A stretch of 64,000 bases of DNA from Methanobacteriota archaeon (GTDB lineage Archaea; Thermoplasmatota; E2; DHVEG-1), in contig CAIRCU010000015.1 of assembly GCA_903877165.1 (NCBI GenBank), positions 1 to 64,000 on the forward strand, read 5' to 3'. Positions within the stretch are counted from its first letter, which is position 1. Each line of letters begins with the position of its first letter. Position numbers and translations under genes: made by a program. Under the pieces are notes generated by a model that saw only the letters and a program-made list of their open reading frames with translations, was not told the origin of the DNA and did no database searches. Positions 53,603-62,875 of this stretch are shown here, piece by piece.

Positions 53603-55053
53603 GAACAGCACAGCAATACAAGGAAAGCCTCCGACGTATGCGGCCGAATATCTACAAGTTCGGCGAACTCATCACCGATGTAACGACGCATCCTGCAACG
53701 AAACGAACCGTGGAAGGCCATGCACAGATCTTCGAAGCTTCACTGGACCCAAAGTACCAAGACATTCTCACGACCACGTCACCCCTGACCAATACTCGGG
53801 TATCACGGTACCTCTCCATTATCCAAAGCCCCCAGGACATGATCGCGAACCTGCAGATGAAACGCCTCATGTTCAACCTCACGGGGACATGCACAGGAGG
53901 CCGTTGCGCTGGGTTCAATGCTCTGAACGCCATGTGGGCGGCGACCTACGACATAGACCATGCGAAGAAGACCGACTATCATCAGCGGCTGCGTGCCTGG
54001 TTGAAAGACGCGCAGACTCAGGATATTACCCTTTCTGGGGCGCTGACGGATGCGAAAGGCGACCGGTCCAAATCCCCAAGCCAACAGGCAGACCCTGACC
54101 TCAGCCTCCATATCGTCAAGGAGTCGGAGAAAGGAATCGTCGTACGGGGCGCGAAAGTCATGATTTGCGGCGTCGCCGCCGCAAACGAGCTGTTCATCAT
54201 GCCGGGATCTGGCTACAAAGAACTCGACAAGGCGTACGCGGTGTCGTTTGCCATTCCCCGTGATATCGACGGTCTCACGGTCATCGAGGCGCGCCATCCC
54301 AGCGATACCCGGGAACTTGAAGACGGGTTCGACAACCCGGTGACTATAGGAGGAATCACCCAGGCGTATTTGCTTTTCGATGACGTGTTCGTCCCCCGTG
54401 ATCGGGTGTTCCTCTGCGGTGAGTACGATTTCACTACCCAGGCTGTCATGAACTTCATCGCCCCCTATAGAGCGGCTATCGGCGGTTGCGTCGCTGGCCA
54501 AGGGGACGTCATGGTCGGCGCAGCTGCCCTCATGGCACGGGCCAACGGGCTGTCGGAAAAGGTCTTCCGCGAGAAACTCACCCAGATGGTAATGAACAAC
54601 GAGACGACGTTTGGGATGGGCGTGGCTGCTGGAGTACTAGGATCAGCGCATCCCTCTGGGGTGTGGATCCCCAGCCAACTGATTTCGAACATCAACAAAG
54701 TACACGTGGCGACGCTTCCATATGAGACCAAGCGTCTCGCACAGGAGATCGCCGGTGGGATCGCGGAAACAGGCTGCCTGCCCTCCTGTAAAGACCTTGA
54801 CGACCCCAAGTATGGGGATTTGCTGAAAAAATACCTGGCTGCGAACTGCTCGGGGGAGACGCGGGCGAAGATCGCCCGGCTGATCGAATGGTTGACGATC
54901 GGCAGCGGGGTTCCTGGCTGTATGCATGGCGGCGGGTCCCCGGACGGGGCGAAACTGGTGATCAACGCCTCGACTGACTTTGAGCATCTCATGGACCTTG
55001 CGAAACGGCTGGCGGACATCAAGGAGAACATCAGGGTGGAACAGAAGAAATAA
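53599..55053 (+). CDS. 4-hydroxybutyryl-CoA dehydratase / HpaB-family flavoenzyme
   Basis: 484 residues. Family landmarks: N-terminal YKESLRRMRPNIYKFGE, Cys98 and Cys103 in CTGGRCAGFNALNA, KVMICGVAAANELFIMP, FDDVFVPRDRVFLCGE and Cys297 in IGGCVAGQGDVMVGAAALMA. Length matches the clostridial dehydratase (about 490). From memory, that enzyme's 4Fe-4S ligands are Cys99, Cys103, His292 and Cys299 with Tyr296 catalytic; here the His position is Tyr290 and the Tyr position Ile294. So the reaction may differ. A different acyl-CoA dehydration or isomerisation is possible. Confidence 0.75.
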   Translation: MRTAQQYKESLRRMRPNIYKFGELITDVTTHPATKRTVEGHAQIFEASLDPKYQDILTTTSPLTNTRVSRYLSIIQSPQDMIANLQMKRLMFNLTGTCTGGRCAGFNALNAMWAATYDIDHAKKTDYHQRLRAWLKDAQTQDITLSGALTDAKGDRSKSPSQQADPDLSLHIVKESEKGIVVRGAKVMICGVAAANELFIMPGSGYKELDKAYAVSFAIPRDIDGLTVIEARHPSDTRELEDGFDNPVTIGGITQAYLLFDDVFVPRDRVFLCGEYDFTTQAVMNFIAPYRAAIGGCVAGQGDVMVGAAALMARANGLSEKVFREKLTQMVMNNETTFGMGVAAGVLGSAHPSGVWIPSQLISNINKVHVATLPYETKRLAQEIAGGIAETGCLPSCKDLDDPKYGDLLKKYLAANCSGETRAKIARLIEWLTIGSGVPGCMHGGGSPDGAKLVINASTDFEHLMDLAKRLADIKENIRVEQKK

Positions 55054-55136
55054 CGGTGTCGCCTCCTGGTTTCGGGATGCTCGAGATAAATATAAATAGC
55101 AATAAATAGTATAAGATAGTGTAAGGGGGTACTCCT

Positions 55137-57806
55137 ATTCGTACCAATATATCAAAAACATTCGTTCTCATTATGGTCATTTGCAGCCTGGTGTTCTCCT
55201 CGGTATCATTACAAACGTTCTCAAATCGGGGCATCGTACGTGCGGCCCAGATGGATACGACCGTCACGGTAACGGTCAATTTCCAGCAATCCGACTTCAC
55301 CTTTGATACGGTGAGCGGCTACGACCGCGTCGTGCTTCAGGACGGAAGCCTTCTGACCGCCGTCGGAGAACCCATGCTTCCCACCGCGGGTATCAGGGTC
55401 GCCCTCCCCGCGGGGATGACGGCCACGGCCGTACAGGTCGATGCAGTCCATGAGCAGGCCCTCTCCGGGACGTACACATTGTATCCCGCCCAGCCTCCGC
55501 AGAGTATGAATGCCGCGGAAGACAACTCCTTCGTCCCACCTAATGCCGCGATATACCGGTCAACAGCCTCCTACCCCACGAGCTATGTGTCATTAACCGG
55601 TGAATCTGACCTCGCCGGACAGGCCATGGCCGAAATAACGGTGTACCCATTGCACTATATCGGTGCCTCCCGGCAAGTACAGCTCCTCACTTCGCTGACC
55701 TTCACCATTGAGGGAACACCCGGTTACGTCTGCGGCGATTACCTTCCCACCCGGCTCAAGCAGGCCGATAGCATCAGCCTCACAACCTACGTGAAAAGCC
55801 TGGTCGCGAATCCTGACACGGTCATACTGCAGACCGACCCCAAGCCTCACTCCCTCGGGGTCCCTACTGGTGACTACGACTACGTGATCATTACCTCAAG
55901 CTCATGGGTCAGTGACTTCCAGCCGCTCGCCGATTGGAAGACTAAGAAAGGCGTACCGGCGACAATCGTCACGACGGACTGGATCTACAACCAAGGTGGA
56001 TACAACGGCTCAAACGTCGATAAGATCAGGGCATTCATCAATGATGCCTATTCCACATGGGGCGCCACGTTTTTCCTCCTGGGCGGCGATACCGGAACTG
56101 TCCCCTGTGACTATCGGACGTTTCCTACGGTGGATTCTGATCCTGTACCAAATGATACCTACTACTCGGATTTCGATGGGGATTGGATCTGCGAAGTCAG
56201 CGTCGGGCGCGCATCCGTCACCGGTCCTGGCACAGGTACCGGTCAGATCGGCAACTTCATCAACAAAGTGTTGACCTACGAGAAGAACCCGCCCTTGACC
56301 GACTACGCGAAGAAGGCGGCCTTTTTCGGCTTCGACCTCGACTCCGCGACACATGCGGAGCAATGCAAGATTTCCATTGATACCCATTATATTCCAGATA
56401 ACTGGACCATGACCAACGTCTACGATAGTGACAGCGGGAATCACGAGTCGAACGTTATCGCGGCCATGAACCAAGGCCAGAACCTGCTGAACCATGCGGA
56501 CCATTCCGCCCCGGACTATATGGGTACGGGATACATCGACCATGGGTGGGGGATTGACGATGGCACGATGGATGCATTGACAAACGGGGAGAAGCAGGGA
56601 ATCCTGTACTCCATGGGCTGCGACCCCTGCGCCTATGACAATTCCGCTTGCATCGCAGAGCATTTCGTCCGCAACAGCAACGGAGGCGGCCTCGCGTTCA
56701 TCGGCAACTCCCGGTACGGGTGGTACAACCCAGGGTACTATAACACGCTCTCGATGAGGTTCGACCAGTACTTTTTTAAATCCATCTTCAGCCAAGGTGT
56801 CTACCAATTGGGCACAGCGGTCTTAGACCATAAGAACCGAGCCTTCCAGAACGCTGACATCGTCAAGTACTGCTACACGGAGATCACGCTCCTTGGCGAC
56901 CCGGAGGTTCCGATTTGGACGGACGACCCAGGGACCTTGACCGTGAACTACCCCACCAATCTACCCGTTGGTACCACCTCGTTTCCTGTAACCGTGACCG
57001 ATGGCGACAATCCCGTGGACTACGCGGTAGTATGCCTGTGGAAAGGCTCTGAAGTCTACCTTGTCGGGACGACGAACGCCGACGGCATGGTGGAATTAAC
57101 GCCGTCGCCGACAACCCCTGGGCCGATGTCTGTCACCGTGACGAAACATAACTATCTACCCTCGGAGAATGTCGCGAATGCCATCCTTGTCAACGATACT
57201 TCTCCAGAGACGCCAGCTATGCCCTCTGGGCCGACGAACGGCTTTACCGACCACGAGTATACGTTTTCAAGCAGCACGACTGACCCTGATACTGGCAATC
57301 AAGTTTGGTACCAGTGGCAGTTCGGCGGGACCTTCAGCGACTGGTACGGTCCCTACACGTCAGGGACGACTGTTGAGGCCTCCTGCACCTGGGTGACTGC
57401 AGGCACGTACGCTGTGAGAGTGAAAGCTAAGGACGCAGTCGGTCTGCAAAGCCCATGGTCCCCACCTCTGACTGTGACGATTATCCGGCTTCGGCCTAAT
57501 CTGACCCTCGGTCCGGTTGTCGGTGGGTTGCTTGGTGTGTCCTCTGAGGTCTTCAGCATAGGGGATACTCCCGCGACGAACATCACGTGGAATGTCTCGG
57601 TGCAAGGCGGCTTCGTCCTCACGAAGCGAACCGCTTCTGGAACGATTGGATCCCTTGATGTCGGAGTAAGTCAGCCGATCAAGAACATGCCGCTGATTGG
57701 CCTTGGGAAAGTGACTATCACGATCACGGCGAAGGCCGACGGCGTCTCGGAGATCTCAAAGAACGCTGCCGGCGTTATCCTCTTGTTCTGGGTAGGTATT
57801 TCGTAG
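55137..57806 (+). CDS. Secreted C25 peptidase with PKD-like and shared C-terminal domains
   Basis: About 889 residues from a putative ATT start (or 877 from ATG 55173). Signal peptide FVLIMVICSLVFSSVSL; catalytic domain with His (LLNHADHSAPD, residue 444 from the ATG) and Cys (SMGCDPCAYD, residue 483); then a PKD-like domain (TTDPDTGNQVWYQWQF...AGTYAVRVKAKDAVG) and the shared 105-residue C-terminal domain. From ATG 55173 the signal peptide would lack its basic n-region; the 12 codons upstream (RTNISKTFVLI) supply it, after an AGGGGGTACTCCT leader. TATA box AAATATAAATAG at 55088. Confidence 0.85.
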   Translation: MRTNISKTFVLIMVICSLVFSSVSLQTFSNRGIVRAAQMDTTVTVTVNFQQSDFTFDTVSGYDRVVLQDGSLLTAVGEPMLPTAGIRVALPAGMTATAVQVDAVHEQALSGTYTLYPAQPPQSMNAAEDNSFVPPNAAIYRSTASYPTSYVSLTGESDLAGQAMAEITVYPLHYIGASRQVQLLTSLTFTIEGTPGYVCGDYLPTRLKQADSISLTTYVKSLVANPDTVILQTDPKPHSLGVPTGDYDYVIITSSSWVSDFQPLADWKTKKGVPATIVTTDWIYNQGGYNGSNVDKIRAFINDAYSTWGATFFLLGGDTGTVPCDYRTFPTVDSDPVPNDTYYSDFDGDWICEVSVGRASVTGPGTGTGQIGNFINKVLTYEKNPPLTDYAKKAAFFGFDLDSATHAEQCKISIDTHYIPDNWTMTNVYDSDSGNHESNVIAAMNQGQNLLNHADHSAPDYMGTGYIDHGWGIDDGTMDALTNGEKQGILYSMGCDPCAYDNSACIAEHFVRNSNGGGLAFIGNSRYGWYNPGYYNTLSMRFDQYFFKSIFSQGVYQLGTAVLDHKNRAFQNADIVKYCYTEITLLGDPEVPIWTDDPGTLTVNYPTNLPVGTTSFPVTVTDGDNPVDYAVVCLWKGSEVYLVGTTNADGMVELTPSPTTPGPMSVTVTKHNYLPSENVANAILVNDTSPETPAMPSGPTNGFTDHEYTFSSSTTDPDTGNQVWYQWQFGGTFSDWYGPYTSGTTVEASCTWVTAGTYAVRVKAKDAVGLQSPWSPPLTVTIIRLRPNLTLGPVVGGLLGVSSEVFSIGDTPATNITWNVSVQGGFVLTKRTASGTIGSLDVGVSQPIKNMPLIGLGKVTITITAKADGVSEISKNAAGVILLFWVGIS

Positions 57807-57926
57807 AACCCCGGAAGAATTAGCTTACTTTCTTCTTGTTTTAATCTAAATCAGAGAGAAAATATATAAATAAGGAACTTGTTGGTTAAGCATATCTATC
57901 CAGCAGAGTAGGGAGGCGGAAATAAA

Positions 57927-59918
57927 ATGAGAAAAATAACCGTATTTTTAATAGCTGATTTAGTCGTGATAGGCTGTATACCAATCATTTGTGCCGAATG
58001 GACTTCCAACCCCTTAGAGAACACGGCGATTACCACAATGATCGGGGAGCAGGCGCTTCCAAAAATCGCTGTTGACAACCATGGTTTTTCGTACATTTCC
58101 TGGTTTTCAAGCGAACAGGGGAACTACCATGTGCGGCTACAGCGCCTTGATCGCGAAGGAAACACGCTATGGCCTGATAACGGTATCTTGGTGAGTTTCC
58201 AGCCGCAAGATTCTTGGATAACGGATTATGACCTTGCTGTTGATCCATCGGGCTATGCGGTCATCACGTTTACGGATATCCGCACCGGTCAAAGTAATCC
58301 AGTAGCATACCGAATTTCCCCTGATGGTGACGAGATGTGGGGTTCAAACGGCATCCTGCTGGCAAACGACGATAATTTTGACCCGAGCCCAAAAGTCTGC
58401 GTGACCACTGTGGGAAATAGCATTTTCGCATGGGAGAGTGTCCCGACTACCGGTGACTATCAGGTCCGACTCCAAAAAATCTCTCCTGAGGGACAACTCT
58501 TATGGGGTGATGGGATTGTTCTTTCGGAATCTGGTGTTGAATATACCGTCCCGTATCTCCTTCCCGCGGAGAACGACTCCGTGTACTTGATTTGGCATAA
58601 GGAGACCGGCCCGTATTACGCTCCGAACCGTGGGTGCTATGTCCAAAAACTCGATGCTGATGGGAATTTCATGTGGGCCTCTGATGCCCAAGTCTATGCG
58701 CCGGTTGTGTCAGGCCCAGTGGTGTATCTTCAGATGTGCAGGGATAATGCCGGTGGCATTGTGTTCGCATGGTACCGTTCTGTAGATTCCACCCACTTCT
58801 GCAGCTATGTGCAGCACATGGATGCGGATGGGACTATCACGATGCCTGCTGACGGCGTGCTCGCCTCCACTTCCTTGGACCGCGACCACATGTATCCAGC
58901 GCCGGCCTTCCTGCCTCAGACCCAGACGATTATCGTGTATTTCAGTGAACAGGATTTAAACCAGATCACCCGTGGTATGTACGCCCAAGAGTTCGACCTC
59001 CAGGGCAATCGGCTTTGGACTGATCAAGGGAAGGTGCTAATCCCGCTAGGCAACAACGATTACGAGCTGTTCATGGCATCAGGACGAGACAACACGGCAA
59101 TCTGTATCTATCAAGCGATGGTATTCGGTAACCAGAATGCGAAGATGCAGGCCGTCATGCTCGATGACCAAGGAAACTATGTATGGCCGAGTCAATTCGT
59201 TGACCTCAGCACCGTCTCAAGCCCGAAATTGCATAATGTGATGTCCAACTATTACGATGGACAATGGGTTGCTGTCTGGGAGGACCAACGAAATGACGCT
59301 GGGGATATCTATGCGCAGAACATCCAGCCGGACGGTACCCTTGGTGTTGTTATCAATCAACCTCCAGTCGCTGATTTCAGCTGGTCGCCATTGAACCCGA
59401 CGACGCAAAGCATCGTCCAGTTCATTGATCTGTCGCATGACCCCGTTGGTAATATCGTGAATTGGTCGTGGGACTTCGGTGACGGGCACGGTAGCTATCT
59501 TCAGCAGCCAACACATCAATACAATGTGCCGGGGACATACGCAGTCCGTTTGACCGTGACAGATAACGATGGCGCGAATGATAGCATCGCGAAGAACCTG
59601 ACCGTAAGTTATCCACCCAACACCTTTAACATCACAATCAAGCCCGGGCTCGGTGTCGGTATCACGGTCATGGTCGAAAACACTGGGGTACAGGACGCTA
59701 TCAATGAACCATGGACAATCACGGTGAAAGGGGGACTTCTCGGACGCATCGATAAAAACGCGAACGGCACCGTCGACATCCCCGCAGCAGGATCAAAAAC
59801 CCTGAAGACAGGGATGTTGTTTGGGTTTGGTGCCATCACAATCTCTGCGACCATCGCTAACGAAGTTCAGACCGCGAAAGGAACCCAAATCCTCTTCCTC
59901 TCACTGGTAAAGAACTAG
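57927..59918 (+). CDS. Secreted beta-propeller-like protein with PKD and shared C-terminal domain
   Basis: 663 residues. Signal peptide ITVFLIADLVVIGCIPIICA. Residues about 35-460 carry six or so repeats of the type ...VRLQRLDREGNTLWPDNGI, YRISPDGDEMWGSNGI, VRLQKISPEGQLLWGDGI, YVQKLDADGNFMWASDA, forming a propeller or similar. A PKD domain follows (ADFSWSPLNPTTQSIVQFID...WSWDFGDGHGS) and then the C-terminal domain also seen at 5864-6187 and 57489-57806. Box AAATATATAAATA near 57862 and GGGAGGCGG ribosome site. Confidence 0.75.
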   Translation: MRKITVFLIADLVVIGCIPIICAEWTSNPLENTAITTMIGEQALPKIAVDNHGFSYISWFSSEQGNYHVRLQRLDREGNTLWPDNGILVSFQPQDSWITDYDLAVDPSGYAVITFTDIRTGQSNPVAYRISPDGDEMWGSNGILLANDDNFDPSPKVCVTTVGNSIFAWESVPTTGDYQVRLQKISPEGQLLWGDGIVLSESGVEYTVPYLLPAENDSVYLIWHKETGPYYAPNRGCYVQKLDADGNFMWASDAQVYAPVVSGPVVYLQMCRDNAGGIVFAWYRSVDSTHFCSYVQHMDADGTITMPADGVLASTSLDRDHMYPAPAFLPQTQTIIVYFSEQDLNQITRGMYAQEFDLQGNRLWTDQGKVLIPLGNNDYELFMASGRDNTAICIYQAMVFGNQNAKMQAVMLDDQGNYVWPSQFVDLSTVSSPKLHNVMSNYYDGQWVAVWEDQRNDAGDIYAQNIQPDGTLGVVINQPPVADFSWSPLNPTTQSIVQFIDLSHDPVGNIVNWSWDFGDGHGSYLQQPTHQYNVPGTYAVRLTVTDNDGANDSIAKNLTVSYPPNTFNITIKPGLGVGITVMVENTGVQDAINEPWTITVKGGLLGRIDKNANGTVDIPAAGSKTLKTGMLFGFGAITISATIANEVQTAKGTQILFLSLVKN

Positions 59919-60075
59919 GGAGTCCCACCTCCCTTCTCCCACTTTTTTTCTATTTTGATTTAACCTATGAGACTCAGCGGTAGACGGAATCCTTCCTGGT
60001 GTATAAGCGAGATATACAATCGACAAAGGAGAATAGTCCACCGTATTGGCTGAAATCTCTCCGCGAAGTTGTTGA

Positions 60076-60150
60076 TGGGCCTGTCCAGATTTGAACTGGA
60101 GTCTCTAGCTCCCAAAGCTAAAAGGATGGACCAAGCTACCCTACAGGCCC
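60076..60150 (-). tRNA. tRNA-Pro (TGG anticodon)
   Basis: Minus-strand cloverleaf of 75 bases: acceptor GGGCCTG/CAGGCCC with A73, D-arm GGGT...ATCC, anticodon stem TTAGC/GCTAG with loop TTTGGGA (anticodon TGG, G37 as expected for proline), T-arm TCCAG-TTCAAAT-CTGGA. CCA is not encoded. No intron. An ATATTTAAG box at 60178-60186 lies about 30 bases upstream. Confidence 0.93.
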
Positions 60151-60177
60151 AGGAGTGAGATGGTGAACCACCATGGG

Positions 60178-60186
60178 ATATTTAAG
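60178..60186 (-). promoter_or_regulatory. TATA box of tRNA-Pro
   Basis: CTTAAATAT on the minus strand, with the tRNA 5' end 28 bases downstream. Confidence 0.6.
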
Positions 60187-60225
60187 AATTATTACTTGAA
60201 CGTCTAAGGCAAACTCTATCTCTTT

Positions 60226-60867
60226 TCAAGAGTCGACCGTGAGATTTCCTTCTGCAACGACGGATTTCTTGCTGAGCGAATACGAACAAAGTGCGTCGAA
60301 AAATTCCTGGAGAATATTCGTTGATGGGGACGTGCGCCCTAGAGCGGTATCGGAATCCGATGCTAAGAGACGGCCATGCCACCAATCCCAATACTCGACA
60401 GTAATCTTCCAGCCTAGCGATTCCCGAGGATAAAAGAATTTATCTATCTGCAAGTACCCTTGGGAAACATCTCCGCTGTGCGTTTGATTCTTCTGTGAAT
60501 GATCGGTGAATTCGAGGTACACGTATCCATCATCCGCAGAACCGGGGCAGCTGATCGTGTAGTTAATCTTAATAACCACTAAAGTTCCTGTTCGCCCGAT
60601 ATGAATCGTCATGTCGCTCTTTGCTGCCGCCCAGACGTCAGGGGCTGCTGGGGAGCCTCCAACGTACCCTTTCCCGCCATCAACGACGACCTCGGTGAAA
60701 CGCCCCAACAATCGAGAAAGCCTGGTCCATATGCTGGTTACTTGACGGAGCTGAAAACCGGTCGTTGCAGAGTTGGATTGGGGAGAGAACGTCTTTCCCA
60801 TCACCAGGGGAAAAGACGAAGAGACCAGCCCGAAAATCACGATGTACGATAGCACTCCTTTTCCCAT
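60226..60867 (-). CDS. Exported protein, unknown
   Basis: 213 residues. Signal peptide VLSYIVIFGLVSSSFPLVMG, then a beta-rich region (TIHIGRTGTLVVIKINYTIS, DGYVYLEFTDHSQKN, YLQIDKFFYP) resembling a small beta sandwich, ending polar. The ATG at 60867 has a GGTGAG ribosome site and follows TATA-like AAATTATAAATATAC (about 60901-60915). I do not recognise the family. Confidence 0.65.
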   Translation of the reverse strand: MGKGVLSYIVIFGLVSSSFPLVMGKTFSPQSNSATTGFQLRQVTSIWTRLSRLLGRFTEVVVDGGKGYVGGSPAAPDVWAAAKSDMTIHIGRTGTLVVIKINYTISCPGSADDGYVYLEFTDHSQKNQTHSGDVSQGYLQIDKFFYPRESLGWKITVEYWDWWHGRLLASDSDTALGRTSPSTNILQEFFDALCSYSLSKKSVVAEGNLTVDS

Positions 60868-61047
60868 CACATTCTCACCAAACACAAAATAAATAAATGT
60901 ATATTTATAATTTATGAAAAAATAAAAAATTTGAGAGAATCGAGAATCCGAATTCCGCAGAGAGAAGAGCCTATCTCTTCCCTGGACATCTCTGACGACA
61001 CAAGCAGGTAACAACGTTTATGTAGGTTTTGCTGATTTTAGGGCCCG

Positions 61048-61794
61048 ATGGACTTCGATTTTCGCCAGCCACGCCATGTTCTTGCCTTCGTACTCCTTTC
61101 AATCTCCTTTCTCCTCCTTATCGTATACGCCGTAGTCTCCTATTTTGAACCAATCCCTGAGACCAGTGGAATCGGAAGTTATACCGGCGTTACACAACTT
61201 CTCTTTGAGATCTACCTCGTCGCATTCTCTCTCATCTTCGTCGTCATCCTCATGGTCATCATACCCATGCTGTGGTATGTGCTGGTGAATCGGCTCCGGT
61301 TCTCTGAAATCCTCCAGCGGCTTCGTCTGAGTCGCGAACGTCTCGGCCCGGCCCTCTACTGGGGGATCGTCACGGCGATTGCTGCCTTGATGCTGTCCGT
61401 CGTCTTGGATGTAATCATTCTGCGATTCGGGGTGGATACCTCGAATCTAAGCAACATCCCACAGCTGCAGCAGTTGTTCCCGCTCCCCGCACTTCTTGTT
61501 CTGATCACGGTGCAGCCAATCGCCGAAGAAATCTTCTTCCGAGGATTCATCCTGGAGAAACTCTCAGCGTTCGCCGGTCCGACTACCGGCATCATCGGGT
61601 CCGCGGTCTTGTTTGGAGTCGCCCATCTCTCCTACGGGATGCTGTATACCGTGGTGATGGCGACCGGACTGGGCGTCCTGTTCGGCATCGTGGTGGTGCG
61701 GACGAAGAACCTTTATGCATCCATGCTTGCGCATATCCTCGTCAACGTCACAAGTATCTCTTTGTTCCTCCTGGGGAAATCCATCGGCGTCTAG
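61048..61794 (+). CDS. CPBP family intramembrane metalloprotease
   Basis: 248 residues, about 7-8 membrane helices. Active-site motifs AEEIFFRGFILEKL (Glu-Glu-x-x-x-Arg), LFGVAHLSYGM (His) and ASMLAHILVNVTS (His...Asn) identify the CPBP/Rce1 family, glutamic-type or metal proteases processing prenylated proteins or peptides. Substrate unknown. Little leader before the ATG. Confidence 0.9.
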   Translation: MDFDFRQPRHVLAFVLLSISFLLLIVYAVVSYFEPIPETSGIGSYTGVTQLLFEIYLVAFSLIFVVILMVIIPMLWYVLVNRLRFSEILQRLRLSRERLGPALYWGIVTAIAALMLSVVLDVIILRFGVDTSNLSNIPQLQQLFPLPALLVLITVQPIAEEIFFRGFILEKLSAFAGPTTGIIGSAVLFGVAHLSYGMLYTVVMATGLGVLFGIVVVRTKNLYASMLAHILVNVTSISLFLLGKSIGV

Positions 61795-61844
61795 CGGTAG
61801 TTTCATAAACCGAGGTTCCATCCCTACCCTCAGGTGTTCAATCG

Positions 61845-62306
61845 ATGCAAACGGAACGTACCTTTGTCATGATTAAACCCGATGGGGTTCAACGAGGATT
61901 CATTGGAGACATCATCAGCCGTTTTGAAAAGAAAGGAATCAAGATTATTGCTATGAAACTCGTTGCGGTGGACCGAGTCTTAGCCGAGCAGCACTACGGC
62001 GTGCATCGCGGCAAACCGTTCTTCGAGCCGACCGTCTCCTACATCACGTCTTCCCCTGTTGTCGCCATGGTGCTGGAAGGCTTCAACGCAGTGGAGATGG
62101 TGCGCGGGATGATGGGTAAGACGGATCCGCAGAAGGCTGAGATGGGCACTATCCGAGGCGACTACGGGCAATTCATCGGCCGCAACATCGTCCACGGGTC
62201 AGACAGCCTTGAGAACGCTCAGAAAGAGATTGCGTTGTGGTTCTCCGACGACGAACTTATCACCTACACCCGGATTGACGAGCAGTGGCTGACAGAGGAG
62301 CGCTAG
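61845..62306 (+). CDS. ndk: Nucleoside diphosphate kinase
   Basis: 153 residues, normal length. [19 protein letters not shown] at the start, catalytic His in [11 protein letters not shown]. Transfers phosphate among NTPs. Two-base-level leader, no obvious operon partner. Confidence 0.97.
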   Translation: MQTERTFVMIKPDGVQRGFIGDIISRFEKKGIKIIAMKLVAVDRVLAEQHYGVHRGKPFFEPTVSYITSSPVVAMVLEGFNAVEMVRGMMGKTDPQKAEMGTIRGDYGQFIGRNIVHGSDSLENAQKEIALWFSDDELITYTRIDEQWLTEER

Positions 62307-62420
62307 CTCGTCAATGCATTAGGAGAACTTCTCCTGGGCTGAAAAAAAAGGAACTCTTAAATAGAAGTTTTTAATATTAGCCCGTTTAACTCTAAGAATA
62401 ATAAGAGGAGAGTTGAATCT

Positions 62421-62831
62421 ATGGAAAACAAAATTATAGGCAAGATAGCCATATGGGCATTCATCTTAGGGACCATCATCGCCCTTCTCGTGGGGTTGTA
62501 CCAAGCATACACCCTCCAAAACGGGGACAACTTCATAACAACGAGCACGGGCTCAGCGGTCGCATGGCTGCTAGCGGTGATTGGCGCGATTGTGGGACTC
62601 CTGGCTTTCCTTGGAAAAGGGACCATTACCAAAGAAGAAGTCCCTGCATTCCTGACAGCAAGCATCGCCCTCTTAGTCATGTACGGCGTCTTCCAGAACC
62701 TCGTTCATACGGTTGGTTACTGGCTTGGACCCTTGTTCGCGGGCGTCTCACTGACCTTGTCGATCTTCATTGCCCCGGCCGCCGGTATCCTGGCGATTAA
62801 GGCAATCTACGACATCGGAAAAGACGTGTAA
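62421..62831 (+). CDS. Four-span membrane protein, unknown
   Basis: 136 residues with four hydrophobic helices (IAIWAFILGTIIALLVGLYQ, AVAWLLAVIGAIVGLLAFLG, VPAFLTASIALLVMYGVFQ, LTLSIFIAPAAGILAIKAIY). GAGGAGAG ribosome site. No motif to assign function; followed by a strong terminator. Confidence 0.7.
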   Translation: MENKIIGKIAIWAFILGTIIALLVGLYQAYTLQNGDNFITTSTGSAVAWLLAVIGAIVGLLAFLGKGTITKEEVPAFLTASIALLVMYGVFQNLVHTVGYWLGPLFAGVSLTLSIFIAPAAGILAIKAIYDIGKDV

Positions 62832-62861
62832 ACACACGTCCTTTCTTTTTCCCTTTTTTTA
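62823..62861 (+). terminator. Hairpin plus T-tract terminator
   Basis: GACGTGT / ACACGTC (7 bp, loop AAAC) spans the stop codon and is followed by CTTTCTTTTTCCCTTTTTTT; an unusually bacterial-like terminator between convergent genes. Confidence 0.7.
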
Positions 62862-62875
62862 AAAGAAATTCTTTG

